Source of the DNA: Lysinibacillus capsici
GTDB lineage: Bacteria; Bacillota; Bacilli; Bacillales_A; Planococcaceae
NCBI RefSeq assembly: GCF_003367505.1
Contig: NZ_PXXX01000015.1
Coordinates: 186,001 to 250,000, forward strand
Reading direction: 5' to 3'
DNA: 64,000 bases
The notes below the pieces were generated by a model that made no database searches, had not been told where the DNA came from, and worked only from the letters and a program-made list of their open reading frames with translations. Every line of letters begins with the position of its first letter. Position 1 is the stretch's first letter. Positions 43,882-52,782 of this stretch are shown here, piece after piece. The position numbers and the translations under genes were made by a program.

Positions 43882-45651
43882 GTGCACAAGGCAGGACAAG
43901 TAATGCGACAGGCTGTCCATAATATTTATGTTTATCGATTCGATTATGTACAGGTTTTCGCATTAATTAGAATCTTTCAGTTTTTATTAATGATCCCTGT
44001 AACCTCTATCGTTTTGAAGCTCATGCTACGAGTAACAGGGTTTACACATATTACTGAGCAAAATTGGCAAAGCTTTGTGACGCATCCCTTTGTGATGATA
44101 ATGATTTGTCTATTAATTTTGCTGTTTTTATTATTTGTATATTATGAGATGGGCTTTCTATTTCTCATGGCCTTTCATCAGCAACGAGGACTTCGCTACC
44201 GATTTCTTCCTTTATGGCAACAATTAAATCGCAAGGTTGTCTATTTTTTTAGTGTGCAAGTTCTATTTCTCATCGTCTATTTAGCACTATTAATGCCACT
44301 AGCTTCCTTTATGCTACCCCTTACATTGACTCAATCCATCTCCCTACCACATTTTCTAACTGAAGAAATCATGAGTAGTCGAGCGGGTAGGCTAGCATAT
44401 GCTGCGGTGGCAAGCATTATCGTGATGATAGGTATTCGAAGCATCTTAACGTTACCTATCTTTACAATCCAGCCGAACATCTCTATTTTGCGTTCTTTTA
44501 AGCAAAGCTGGCGATTTTCCAAGCGTGGTTTATTTGAACTAGTCGTGCTACTAGCTATGCTTTTAACAGGTCATCTGTTGATGATGCTTGGTATCACAGT
44601 GGTGGCTACGTTTCCGCTCTATCTAATTGAACGTTTAATGCCAAGTGCAGCCTTGGTTACGGCTGGGCTGACACTAGCCTTTTTAGAAATGGTCTTTGTG
44701 GTGCTATTTAGTTTATTACAGGCGATGTTTTCACAAGTTATGGTCGCCATTACGTATAATACGCTAGTTATAGGCAAAGTGAGCGGGACTACACATCGGA
44801 AGCGGCGCTATAAGCCATTACTATTGATCAGTGGCATTGTGTTTCTCGTATTAAGTATGATGAATATCAATTCATTAGAGAAAAGTGTCTATGCGCCAGA
44901 TACCAAAATTATTGCCCACCGCGGCTATGTAGCAGGCAATGTAGAAAATACAATTAGTGGATTGGTGAGTGCAGCCAATGCGGGGGCAGATTTAATTGAA
45001 ATCGACATTCAACAAACGGTGGATGGGGAATTCGTCGTCTTCCATGATCGAACATTACGAAGGTTAGCAGGTAAAAATGGTGTTATTGCGAATATGACCC
45101 TGAGCGAACTAAAAACGTTAACCATTCATCAAAATGGCTTTAGCGATAAAATTGCTTCATTAGATGATTGTATTGAAATTGCCAAAGCGTTAGATGTGGC
45201 GCTTCTAATCGAATTAAAGGTGCATGGTCAAGAAACAGAAGATGTTTTACCTAAATTAGTAGAGAAGCTACGAAAATACAAGGTGCTAGATTCCTATTAT
45301 GTGCAATCCGCTGATGGACAGAAAATGACGCAATTAAAAAAATTGGTGCCGAATTTGCGAGTCGGTATTGTCTATGCACTCAATATTGGACCGATGGAGG
45401 AAAATGTTGATTTTATCGCACTGGAGGAATCCTGGGTAACGGAGCAGCTTATCGAAGAATTGAAGCAACATCCGACCGATTTATTTGTTTGGACACTCAA
45501 TGACGACCGCTCCCTGCAAACCTTTATCGAAAAAAATGTCAGCGGCGTCATCACTGACCACCCCGACGTCGCCCGTGAGCTAAGAACCCAGCAAAGCGAA
45601 AACCAGTATTTCTTACAGCGCATCCTGAATCGTCTGAGATTTATCTTTTGA
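43882..45651 (+). CDS. membrane glycerophosphodiester phosphodiesterase
   Basis: 589 residues, GTG start after GGGGTGAG. Residues 1-325 form a membrane domain with about six segments (glycerophosphoryl diester phosphodiesterase membrane domain). The catalytic GDPD barrel spans about 335-575 with IIAHRGY, ENTISG, IEIDIQQTVDGEFVVFHD and the second-shell LLIELKVHG. Cleaves glycerophosphodiesters or teichoic-acid-like polymers at the outer membrane face. Monocistronic. Confidence 0.9.
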   Translation: MHKAGQVMRQAVHNIYVYRFDYVQVFALIRIFQFLLMIPVTSIVLKLMLRVTGFTHITEQNWQSFVTHPFVMIMICLLILLFLLFVYYEMGFLFLMAFHQQRGLRYRFLPLWQQLNRKVVYFFSVQVLFLIVYLALLMPLASFMLPLTLTQSISLPHFLTEEIMSSRAGRLAYAAVASIIVMIGIRSILTLPIFTIQPNISILRSFKQSWRFSKRGLFELVVLLAMLLTGHLLMMLGITVVATFPLYLIERLMPSAALVTAGLTLAFLEMVFVVLFSLLQAMFSQVMVAITYNTLVIGKVSGTTHRKRRYKPLLLISGIVFLVLSMMNINSLEKSVYAPDTKIIAHRGYVAGNVENTISGLVSAANAGADLIEIDIQQTVDGEFVVFHDRTLRRLAGKNGVIANMTLSELKTLTIHQNGFSDKIASLDDCIEIAKALDVALLIELKVHGQETEDVLPKLVEKLRKYKVLDSYYVQSADGQKMTQLKKLVPNLRVGIVYALNIGPMEENVDFIALEESWVTEQLIEELKQHPTDLFVWTLNDDRSLQTFIEKNVSGVITDHPDVARELRTQQSENQYFLQRILNRLRFIF

Positions 45652-45800
45652 TCGGGGGAGAATAAAATTGCGAAGAAGCGAATATCCGCGAAAGCAAAGC
45701 ACCGCCATCTAGTAAATCGAATATTCAAGAGAAGTCGCTCGCAAATCGCTATCGCTCAAAATGAGGAAGCAAAGCTCTAGCCATAAAAATGGAGACAGTT

Positions 45801-45828
45801 TGTAACCTTTTTCGTGTGAACACGACTA
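45801..45828 (+). promoter_or_regulatory. weak ECF-like promoter before the stalk-domain gene
   Basis: TGTAAC (45801-45806), 16-bp spacer, CGACTA (45823-45828), 39 bp before the start codon. It departs from the TGAAAC/CGT consensus at two positions, so it is only suggestive. The rest of 45652-45867 shows nothing recognisable. Confidence 0.25.
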
Positions 45829-45867
45829 CTTTATTGAATTCGGGAAAATGAAGGAGATGCTTTTTGT

Positions 45868-46824
45868 ATGAAAATGACGAAAGTCGTACCATTTGCTATG
45901 TCAGCATTATTATTAGGGGGCGCGATTGGAGCTCCAACTGCATCAGCGAACGAAGGAGAGGCTACTGTGATTAACGCAGAAACTTCGGAGCAACAAGTGC
46001 AGCCTATTTTTATTAAAGTGACAGGTACAGTTGAAAACGTAGAAGTACGTGAAAATGCCACATACTATACAGTGGTTGATGGTGACAATACAAATATTGT
46101 GATTGCCAATAAAGACTCATTAGTTTTTGACAATATGGGAAAAGAAGCCAAGCTTCAAAAAGGAGATAAGGTGTCAGCTTACTCATATGCCAAGAAGCCG
46201 ATGCTTGCGATTTATCCACCACAATACAACCCAGAAGTAATCATTGTAGAAACAGAAGAAATGGGTAGCGTGGAAGTGGATTTCTTCAATAAAGATTTAG
46301 TGGATACTGAAAATAACCTCAAGTTAAATGTTGGGGAAGACACGAAGCTAGCAAGTGCTACTGGCAAAGCTGTGAAAGTGGACGATTTAAAAGAGCAACA
46401 TTTAGTGGTGTTCTACACAATCGCAACGATGAGCATCCCTGCTCAAACACCGCCATCAAAAGTGATAGTATTAGATACAATTGAGAAGGAAGAGCCTGTT
46501 GAAGTGGATCCAACACCAGAACCAGAACCAGCTCCAGCTCCAGTTGATTCAGCGGTTCAAGAAATTATCAATAAAGACTTTTACGAAGTAGATGGGACAA
46601 AAATGGTGCCGCTACGCTTAATCGCTGAAAAGCTAGGCTTTAAAGTAGAAGTAACGCCAAAAGGTGCCATTGTTTCAAAAGGAGCCCTTGCGTATACAAT
46701 TACGCGAGGTCAAAAAGAATATGGTTATAATAAAGCGCTTCGCCAATTTAAAGTAGCCCCTGCTTTATTAGAATCTGGCAAAACATACGTACCTGTTGAA
46801 TTTGTAGAGGAATTAACAAAATAA
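45868..46824 (+). CDS. secreted protein with copper-amine-oxidase-like stalk domain
   Basis: 318 residues. Signal peptide (MKMTKVVPFAMSALLLGGAIG, likely cut after PTASA). A beta-rich domain follows (about 45-205), then a proline/glutamate linker (PTPEPEPAPAPV) and a C-terminal copper-amine-oxidase N-like domain (about 235-318: MVPLRLIAEKLGFKVE, TYVPVEFVEEL). Such stalk domains are wall- or polymer-associated in Bacillales; no copper role is implied. RBS AAGGAG. Terminator follows. Confidence 0.85.
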   Translation: MKMTKVVPFAMSALLLGGAIGAPTASANEGEATVINAETSEQQVQPIFIKVTGTVENVEVRENATYYTVVDGDNTNIVIANKDSLVFDNMGKEAKLQKGDKVSAYSYAKKPMLAIYPPQYNPEVIIVETEEMGSVEVDFFNKDLVDTENNLKLNVGEDTKLASATGKAVKVDDLKEQHLVVFYTIATMSIPAQTPPSKVIVLDTIEKEEPVEVDPTPEPEPAPAPVDSAVQEIINKDFYEVDGTKMVPLRLIAEKLGFKVEVTPKGAIVSKGALAYTITRGQKEYGYNKALRQFKVAPALLESGKTYVPVEFVEELTK

Positions 46825-46831
46825 TCTCGTC

Positions 46832-46871
46832 ATCTCCCTTTATGGTTTCTACCATAAAGGGGGATTTTTTA
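46832..46871 (+). terminator. terminator after the stalk-domain gene
   Basis: CCCTTTATGGT (46836-46846)/ACCATAAAGGG (46851-46861), extended by ATC/GAT, loop TTCT, then T6. Confidence 0.92.
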
Positions 46872-47027
46872 TGGGAAAAAATAGTTGTAGAAAAATATTT
46901 TAAAAAAGGTTTTAGAGAGCAGTTGGAGACAACTGAAATTGGTTTTTTGTGGAGTTTTCATTTTACGCTTAAGAGAAATAAGTGGCTTTAGAGAGAAAAA
47001 TTCATACAGAAAATAAAATTCAGAGTA

Positions 47028-47118
47028 TTGACAATTGTTAAACTATTATTTAAAATTCAAAACAAATCCACATAAATACAGAAATAAAGTGTTGGATTTG
47101 TGGATTTTGTTGGATTTA
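47028..47118 (+). promoter_or_regulatory. promoter and candidate DeoR operators of the BMC operon
   Basis: TTGACA (47028-47033), exact 17-bp spacer, TAAAAT (47051-47056). The expected start falls at the beginning of AACAAATCCACA (47061-47072). Three GGATTT copies follow in direct orientation at 47094, 47102 and 47112; the first AAATCC is their inverted counterpart. Repeated short sites are usual operators of DeoR-family repressors. Confidence 0.7.
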
Positions 47119-47142
47119 ACTTTGTGTTTGGAGTGATGATGT

Positions 47143-47934
47143 ATGTCTCTTTCGTTTGAGGAACGTAAAAAAGTGATTTTAGATATTTTAGATTTAGAAG
47201 GAAAAGTGAAGGTAAGTGATGCAGAGCAGCTATTAAATGTATCAGGCGAGACTATACGTAGAGATATGGATCGATTGGAGAAGGAAGGGCTTCTACACAA
47301 AGTCTATGGGGGGGCTGTTAAGGCAAAGGAAAAGTATGAGAGGACCTTTGAACAGAAAACGTCACTTAACAATATAGAGAAGAGAAGGATTTGTAAGGCT
47401 GCTGCAAGTATTGTGGAAGACGGTGATGTTATTTTTATCGGTCATGGTACAACAGCCTATGAAATCGTTCGTTATTTAGGTGATAAGCCCAACGTCATTG
47501 TCGTCACAAATTCACTCCCAGTTTTATCATTAGCCGCAGAATGCTTTCAAGGGAAGGTGCTCTTTGCGGGAGGAGAATATGAACATCGACAAAAATTTAT
47601 GGGAGGTCCATTAGCTGATTTATTTTTTAATCAACTAAAGGCAAATAAAGCCTTTGTTGCTGCAGGCGGAATTTCGTTAGCAGATGGTATTACCGACTAT
47701 GATATTACGGGCGCAGCGATTTCAAAGAAATTAATAGAGCGGGCAGAAAATACGATTATTTTAGCAGACCATACGAAATTTGGTGTCTCTACATTTGCGC
47801 ATATTTGTCATTTAGAGGACGTTTCGATGGTGATTACAGATCAAAAGAGCTCCACACAATGGCAGGAACGATTACAGCAGAAAAAAGTGGAATTATTCAT
47901 TGCAGGTGAAATGTTGGATGACGTCAATGTATAG
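47143..47934 (+). CDS. DeoR/GlpR-family transcriptional regulator of the BMC operon
   Basis: 263 residues. HTH at 1-57 (ERKKVILDILDLEGKVKV, SGETIRRDMDRLEKEGLL) and a sugar-phosphate-sensing DeoRC domain (about 75-235: IFIGHGTTAYEIVRYL, GGEYEHRQKFMGG, ILADHTKFG). First gene of the BMC operon, 13 bp before the phospho-lyase. DeoR proteins sense phosphorylated metabolites, so a phosphorylated amino alcohol made by the kinase two genes down is an attractive inducer (inference). Confidence 0.9.
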   Translation: MSLSFEERKKVILDILDLEGKVKVSDAEQLLNVSGETIRRDMDRLEKEGLLHKVYGGAVKAKEKYERTFEQKTSLNNIEKRRICKAAASIVEDGDVIFIGHGTTAYEIVRYLGDKPNVIVVTNSLPVLSLAAECFQGKVLFAGGEYEHRQKFMGGPLADLFFNQLKANKAFVAAGGISLADGITDYDITGAAISKKLIERAENTIILADHTKFGVSTFAHICHLEDVSMVITDQKSSTQWQERLQQKKVELFIAGEMLDDVNV

Positions 47935-47947
47935 GAAGGTGGAAACT

Positions 47948-49213
47948 ATGGACTATTTTGCAAATAAACAGGCAACCTTACAAAAATCAATTGACTGGTG
48001 GAATCCAGGAAAAACGAAACAGTGGCAAATCGATGGTGTCGATGTCGTTATCGGGAAACGAGAGGGCTATTATTTCTACGATGTGGATGGCAAAAAATTA
48101 ATGAATGCGCATCTCAATGGCGGAACATATAACCTTGGCCATCGTAATCCAGAAGTCATTGCTGCATTAGTGGAAGGAACCAATTATTTTGACATTGGTA
48201 ATCATCATTTTCCATCTACTGCACGTGCACAGTTAGCTGAAAAATTAGCAGCCTGCACACCAGAAGGCTTAACATATTCTATTTTCTCTAGTGGTGGAAG
48301 TGAAGCAATTGATGTGGCTCTAAAGTGTGCGCGTTATGCTACAAAACGTAAAAAAACGATTTCCATTAAAAATGGATATCATGGACACACAGGTCTTGCA
48401 GTTTCGCTTGGCAATGAACGCTATTCAAAACCATTTTTAAGTGAGGGCAGTCCCCATGAATTTGTGCACGTACCTTTCAATGATCTGGCGGCAATGGAAC
48501 GAGAGCTTGCTAGAGGGGATGTAGCTAGCGTAATTATCGAGACTATTCCTGCGACATATGGTTTCCCCTTGCCCACTGCTAATTACTTGGCTGATGTCAA
48601 ATCACTTTGTGAACGATACGGGGCATTATATATTGCAGATGAGGTGCAAACGGGCTTGATGAGAACAGGTAAGCTGTGGGGAATTGAGCATTATGGCGTG
48701 AAACCGGATATTCTGGTGACAGCAAAGGGGCTAAGTGGCGGTATCTATCCAATTGCAGCTACAGTGGTCAATGAACGAGCAGGCGGCTGGATGGAAGAAG
48801 ATGGACTAGCCCATATTTCTACATTTGGTGGAGCAGAACTAGGTTGTGTAGTGGCGATGAAAGTATTAGAAATCTCCCAACGTCCTGAAGTAGTAAAGAA
48901 TGTAGAATATGTTGCTCGTTATCTACGAAGTGGTTTAGAGCGTATTCAACAACAATATCCTGATTTCTTTGTGGGCATTCGTCAGCTTGGCGTTGTTATG
49001 GGCCTAGAATTTAATCATCCTGAAGGGGCTAAATATGTGATGAGCTCCTTGTACAAACATGGTGTATGGGCCATTTATTCAATGCTGGATACACGTGTGT
49101 TGCAATTTAAGCCAGGGCTATTATGTGATAAAGCGTACTGTGATGAATTGCTTGAAAAATGTGAGGCGGGCATAAAAGAAGCAGCGCAGCTTGTAAAATT
49201 TGCACGCTATTAA
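47948..49213 (+). CDS. class-III PLP enzyme, probable amino-alcohol-phosphate phospho-lyase
   Basis: 421 residues from ATG 47948 (GGAAGGTGG upstream). Motifs of class-III aminotransferases: SSGGSEAIDVALKCAR (PLP phosphate loop), NGYHGHTG, IADEVQTGLMRTG (PLP Asp), and Schiff-base Lys in VTAKGLSGG. In this subgroup the enzymes linked with an APH-fold kinase remove phosphate and ammonia from a phosphorylated amino alcohol, giving an aldehyde. That reaction is inferred from the adjacent kinase and downstream aldehyde dehydrogenase; a plain transaminase is the alternative. Confidence 0.8.
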   Translation: MDYFANKQATLQKSIDWWNPGKTKQWQIDGVDVVIGKREGYYFYDVDGKKLMNAHLNGGTYNLGHRNPEVIAALVEGTNYFDIGNHHFPSTARAQLAEKLAACTPEGLTYSIFSSGGSEAIDVALKCARYATKRKKTISIKNGYHGHTGLAVSLGNERYSKPFLSEGSPHEFVHVPFNDLAAMERELARGDVASVIIETIPATYGFPLPTANYLADVKSLCERYGALYIADEVQTGLMRTGKLWGIEHYGVKPDILVTAKGLSGGIYPIAATVVNERAGGWMEEDGLAHISTFGGAELGCVVAMKVLEISQRPEVVKNVEYVARYLRSGLERIQQQYPDFFVGIRQLGVVMGLEFNHPEGAKYVMSSLYKHGVWAIYSMLDTRVLQFKPGLLCDKAYCDELLEKCEAGIKEAAQLVKFARY

Positions 49214-49256
49214 AGGAAAGAAAGCTTGTCAATTTAGTAAACAGGGGGTTTTCTAG

Positions 49257-50276
49257 ATGGGTCAAATGGATTTCATAGATTTAGAATTGGTCCTTTCCAA
49301 CTTTCATCAAGCAGCAAATGATGCATTAAAGGAGTTTAGTTGTTTACTAGAAGCATCTTGTAAAATGATTGATTATTCCGAAAATGCGACGTATCTCGTA
49401 GAAGATGGGCAGGGCAAAAAATATATTCTGAGGATCAGCCGACCAAATTACCATAAAAAAGAGGAGATCGAAGCGGAGATTGCCTGGTTAAACTCGCTCC
49501 ATGAGCAATCTCCTATTGATGTATCACTACCGATGCGAGCAGATGACGGTGACTACGTACATGCTCATTCGTATAATGACACGATATATTATAGCACATT
49601 ATTTACATTTTTGGAGGGCAATGCTCCTGATGAGAATAATGAAGATGACTTAATTCAGCAATTTGAAACATTAGGCGAAATTACAGCCATGTTCCATAAA
49701 CACACAATCGAGCAGCATGATTATTACCAAGCCTTTCAGCGCATGACATGGGACTATGACACGATTCTAGGTCAATCTCCAAAATGGGCGAGATGGCAGG
49801 ATGGACTAGGAATGACCCCTGCACGAATCGCTTTATATGAGGAAGCATCACATATCATTCAAAAGAAGCTTGAGGCATTTGGGAAAGATAAAACACGATT
49901 TGGTCTTATCCATGCGGATTTACGCTTAGCTAATTTACTCATCTATGGGGACGAAATTAAAGTGATTGATTTTGATGATTGTGGTTTTGGGTGGTTTTTA
50001 TATGATTTAGCAACATCGGTGAGCTTTATTGAGCATATGCCTTATCTTGATGAGTTGATCGCTTCATGGGTTAAGGGCTATAGCAAAATTCGATTATTAA
50101 CAGACGCAGAAAAAGAAATGATTCCAACTTTTATATTAATGAGAAGACTACAGCTTATTTCGTGGATTGGAAGTCGTGATAATGAGACAACGCGCTTACT
50201 TGGTGAAAATTACACGCTTCAGAGTGATGATTTAGTGAAAGCCTATGTAGAAAAGTATCAAGACTGTACCAACTAA
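49257..50276 (+). CDS. APH-fold kinase, probable amino-alcohol kinase
   Basis: 339 residues. N-lobe with ENATYLVEDGQGKKYILRI (20 residues or fewer, nucleotide-binding beta strands), Brenner motif IHADLRLANLLI, and metal motif VIDFDDCGFG, all intact. The family includes aminoglycoside, choline, homoserine and hydroxylysine kinases. Next to a class-III phospho-lyase and an APC permease, it most likely phosphorylates the amino alcohol feeding the compartment (as the 1-amino-2-propanol kinase of the actinobacterial AAUM does). Not an antibiotic-resistance gene by context. Confidence 0.8.
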   Translation: MGQMDFIDLELVLSNFHQAANDALKEFSCLLEASCKMIDYSENATYLVEDGQGKKYILRISRPNYHKKEEIEAEIAWLNSLHEQSPIDVSLPMRADDGDYVHAHSYNDTIYYSTLFTFLEGNAPDENNEDDLIQQFETLGEITAMFHKHTIEQHDYYQAFQRMTWDYDTILGQSPKWARWQDGLGMTPARIALYEEASHIIQKKLEAFGKDKTRFGLIHADLRLANLLIYGDEIKVIDFDDCGFGWFLYDLATSVSFIEHMPYLDELIASWVKGYSKIRLLTDAEKEMIPTFILMRRLQLISWIGSRDNETTRLLGENYTLQSDDLVKAYVEKYQDCTN

Positions 50277-50301
50277 ATAACGATAAAAGGTGGCGAATAA
50301 C

Positions 50302-51708
50302 ATGTCTTCGAAAAAGGATGAAATCATCGTATTAAAGAAAGCCCTTACACCCATCCATTTATGGACAATTGGCGTCGGCATTGTGATTTCTGGGAACTAC
50401 TTTGGCTGGAATTTTGGTTTAAGTCAATCTGGTTTTTTAGGAATGCTCATTGCCACATTATTTATGGCGATTATGTATTTAACGATGACCTTAGGTATTT
50501 CTGAATTATCGACGATGTTACCTTATGCAGGAGGACCTTACTCCTTTGCTCGACGGGCGATGGGGCGTTATATCGGTTTTATTACAGGAGTTGGTGTCGT
50601 GCTGCAATATGTCATTGCCGCACCAATTATCGCGATTGGTATTGGGGGCTATATCAGCTTTTTGTTTCCAGCCGTACCGACAGTGGTGGCAGCTGCCTTT
50701 ATGTATGCTCTGTTCATGGGGGTTCATATTATTGGCATTAAAGAATATGCCACGATCGAAATGGTGCTTGTTTTTATTGCTTTAGGCTTACTAGTCTTAA
50801 TGTATTTCGTTGGTTTACCGCAAATTAATGTGGGCCATTTATTCCCTGAGAATGGCGATCTTATACCAGGTGGATTTAAAGGCATCTGGTCAGCATTGCC
50901 CTATGCGATGTGGCTATTCCTAGCAATCGAGATGTTGCCTATGTTATCGGAGGAGACGAGAGATGTGCAGAAGGACATGCCGAAGGGGTTAATTTCAGGT
51001 ATGGTGACCTTGCTGATTTTATCCATTTTGACAACAACTGTTGCCATTGGGCTAGCTGGCATCGATGTCATGACGGTTGCTGAAGATCCATTGCCAGCAG
51101 CGATTGCCGCTGTTTTTGGAAATACGTATTGGTTGGCGCAGATTTTAGCATCTGTTGGCTTAGTAGGACTAATTGCAAGCTTTTCGGGTGTGATTTTGGC
51201 TTACTCTCGTCAGGTCTATGCTTTATCACGTGCAGGCTATTTGCCAAGCATGTTATCGAAGATGCATAAAAAGCGTCAGACACCATATATGGCCATTATT
51301 TTGCCAGGCTTTATCGGGTTAGTGTTAGTCATTTTATTTAATCCAGATGATTTAATTTTAATTTCTACATTTGGGGCATTAGTATCGTATATTACGATGA
51401 ATTTATCGGTGTTGATTTTGCGTAAAAAAGAACCTCATTTAGTACGTACCTTTAAGACACCGCTGTATCCATTTACGCCTATTGTCTCACTTGCGCTAGC
51501 CGTCATTGCTATCTTTGCGAGCTTCTTTGCGAATTTGACTTTTTTCATCGTTTGTTTGGCTGTTTTTGCTGTGGCAACGATCTATTATTGGGTGTGGGCA
51601 AGACACCATATTAACGAGGATGCACCAGAGGAACGCTTTGCGAAGGACGCTACAGTGCAGGTAGAGGTGCAAGCACCAGTATCGCCAATAGAGGCTATAC
51701 GAGAATAA
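50302..51708 (+). CDS. APC-family permease (ethanolamine/amino-acid type)
   Basis: 468 residues from ATG 50302 (AAAGGTGG 9 bp before). Twelve membrane segments; GVGIVISGNYFGWNFGL and LPYAGGPYSFARRAMG match the ethanolamine-permease branch of the APC superfamily. C-terminal cytoplasmic tail acidic. It would import the amino alcohol or a related amine. Position between the kinase and the HAD gene supports a role in the BMC pathway. Confidence 0.85.
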   Translation: MSSKKDEIIVLKKALTPIHLWTIGVGIVISGNYFGWNFGLSQSGFLGMLIATLFMAIMYLTMTLGISELSTMLPYAGGPYSFARRAMGRYIGFITGVGVVLQYVIAAPIIAIGIGGYISFLFPAVPTVVAAAFMYALFMGVHIIGIKEYATIEMVLVFIALGLLVLMYFVGLPQINVGHLFPENGDLIPGGFKGIWSALPYAMWLFLAIEMLPMLSEETRDVQKDMPKGLISGMVTLLILSILTTTVAIGLAGIDVMTVAEDPLPAAIAAVFGNTYWLAQILASVGLVGLIASFSGVILAYSRQVYALSRAGYLPSMLSKMHKKRQTPYMAIILPGFIGLVLVILFNPDDLILISTFGALVSYITMNLSVLILRKKEPHLVRTFKTPLYPFTPIVSLALAVIAIFASFFANLTFFIVCLAVFAVATIYYWVWARHHINEDAPEERFAKDATVQVEVQAPVSPIEAIRE

Positions 51709-51728
51709 ATAAAGGGATGGGTTTTTCT

Positions 51729-52472
51729 ATGACAAAAGTGGAATGGGTCATTTTTGATAAGGATGGAACAATCATAGAAATGGATTCTTTATGGATTGCC
51801 TGGGCCAAAAATTTATATGCTAATTTAACTGAAAATTCAGACTTAGAGATCTATTTTTCCTTACAAACTTTTTTAAGAAACATAGGGGTTAATGACAATG
51901 GAACAACGATTGACCCAACGAGTCCTCTAGCTATTGGAAGTATACAAGAAGCTGAGACGATCGTGGCGTTCTTACTCTATCAGCAGGGAATCCCATGGAG
52001 CAGAGGGGTAACACTTGCGAGAGCAGCTTCCAACTTAGCCACATCGCAGCAGGAAAATAGCAAGGTACAGGCATTACCAGGTATTCGTAATCTCTTAATA
52101 ACCTTAAAAAATAAAGGGATGAAATTAGGGGTGATTACAGCTGATCAAACGGCACGAGCCAAATCACATTTACAACAGCTAGAGTTATTAGCTTTGTTTG
52201 ATTTCGTTCTAGGAAGTGACCAAGCTACATCCAGTAAGCCCTTCCCAGACTTAGCATATGTGGCAAAGGAACAATTTCAAGTATCGCTTGAGAAAGCAGT
52301 GATGATTGGCGATTCGAATGCAGATATGCTCTTTGCTAAAAATGCTGGCATGTGCTTTTCCATTGGCATCATTCCTAGTGCCACATACCCAAAGGATTAT
52401 TTACCTGATGCAACCGTAATTATTGAAGCGTATGACGAATCTGTTCTCACCATGCTAATCGAAAAGGAGTGA
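51729..52472 (+). CDS. HAD-family phosphatase in the BMC operon
   Basis: 247 residues from ATG 51729. HAD motif I FDKDGTIIE, motif II GVITADQT, motif III lysine in SSKPFPDLA, motif IV MIGDSNADMLFA. Phosphoglycolate-phosphatase-like, with a helical cap. It is not a standard part of metabolosome operons. It may remove a phosphorylated dead-end product or counteract the kinase. RBS AAAGGGATGGG. Different subgroup from the HADs at 3194 and 14971. Confidence 0.82.
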   Translation: MTKVEWVIFDKDGTIIEMDSLWIAWAKNLYANLTENSDLEIYFSLQTFLRNIGVNDNGTTIDPTSPLAIGSIQEAETIVAFLLYQQGIPWSRGVTLARAASNLATSQQENSKVQALPGIRNLLITLKNKGMKLGVITADQTARAKSHLQQLELLALFDFVLGSDQATSSKPFPDLAYVAKEQFQVSLEKAVMIGDSNADMLFAKNAGMCFSIGIIPSATYPKDYLPDATVIIEAYDESVLTMLIEKE

Positions 52473-52476
52473 GCAT

Positions 52477-52767
52477 ATGGACAATCAGCTAATTGCCAAG
52501 ATTACTGAATTGGTATTGGAAAAACTAACGCAAGGCTCTCAGCCTGAACAAGCTTCTAAAACGTTATCAAATGAGGAATTACAGGAATGGCAATCATTTC
52601 GATTAATAAAAGAAAACCAACATCAGACGCAGCAAACAACTGCCCCTGCATATGTAGCATTATCTACGCATGAATTACAGCATTGGCAAAGTCTGCACCA
52701 GCAATCATCAGGCACTGTCTCTGTAGCTAATTCGAGCGACTTAATTGCCCTAAAAAAATTTACATGA
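52477..52767 (+). CDS. small BMC-operon protein: encapsulation-like helix plus repeats
   Basis: 96 residues, RBS AAAAGGAGTG. Residues 3-18 (NQLIAKITELVLEKLT) form an amphipathic helix like BMC encapsulation peptides. Two matching motifs follow: LSNEELQEWQSF (30-41) and LSTHELQHWQSL (62-73), and a weaker NSSDLIALKKF (85-95), all with the pattern E/D-L-x-x-W/L-x-x-F/L, separated by Gln/Ser/Thr-rich linkers. No catalytic motif. I do not recognise a family; a cargo adaptor or scaffold is an inference from layout. Confidence 0.7.
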   Translation: MDNQLIAKITELVLEKLTQGSQPEQASKTLSNEELQEWQSFRLIKENQHQTQQTTAPAYVALSTHELQHWQSLHQQSSGTVSVANSSDLIALKKFT

Positions 52768-52782
52768 CGGGAGGTTCGTCAT

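Noticed and set aside
45652-45867. Possible gene or RNA between the GDPD and the stalk-domain genes
   Set aside because: No frame with RBS and no convincing structured RNA or terminator was seen; only a weak ECF-like promoter.
49257-50276. Aminoglycoside resistance gene
   Set aside because: APH fold is present, but it sits in a BMC operon between a PLP enzyme and an amine permease, matching amino-alcohol kinases.
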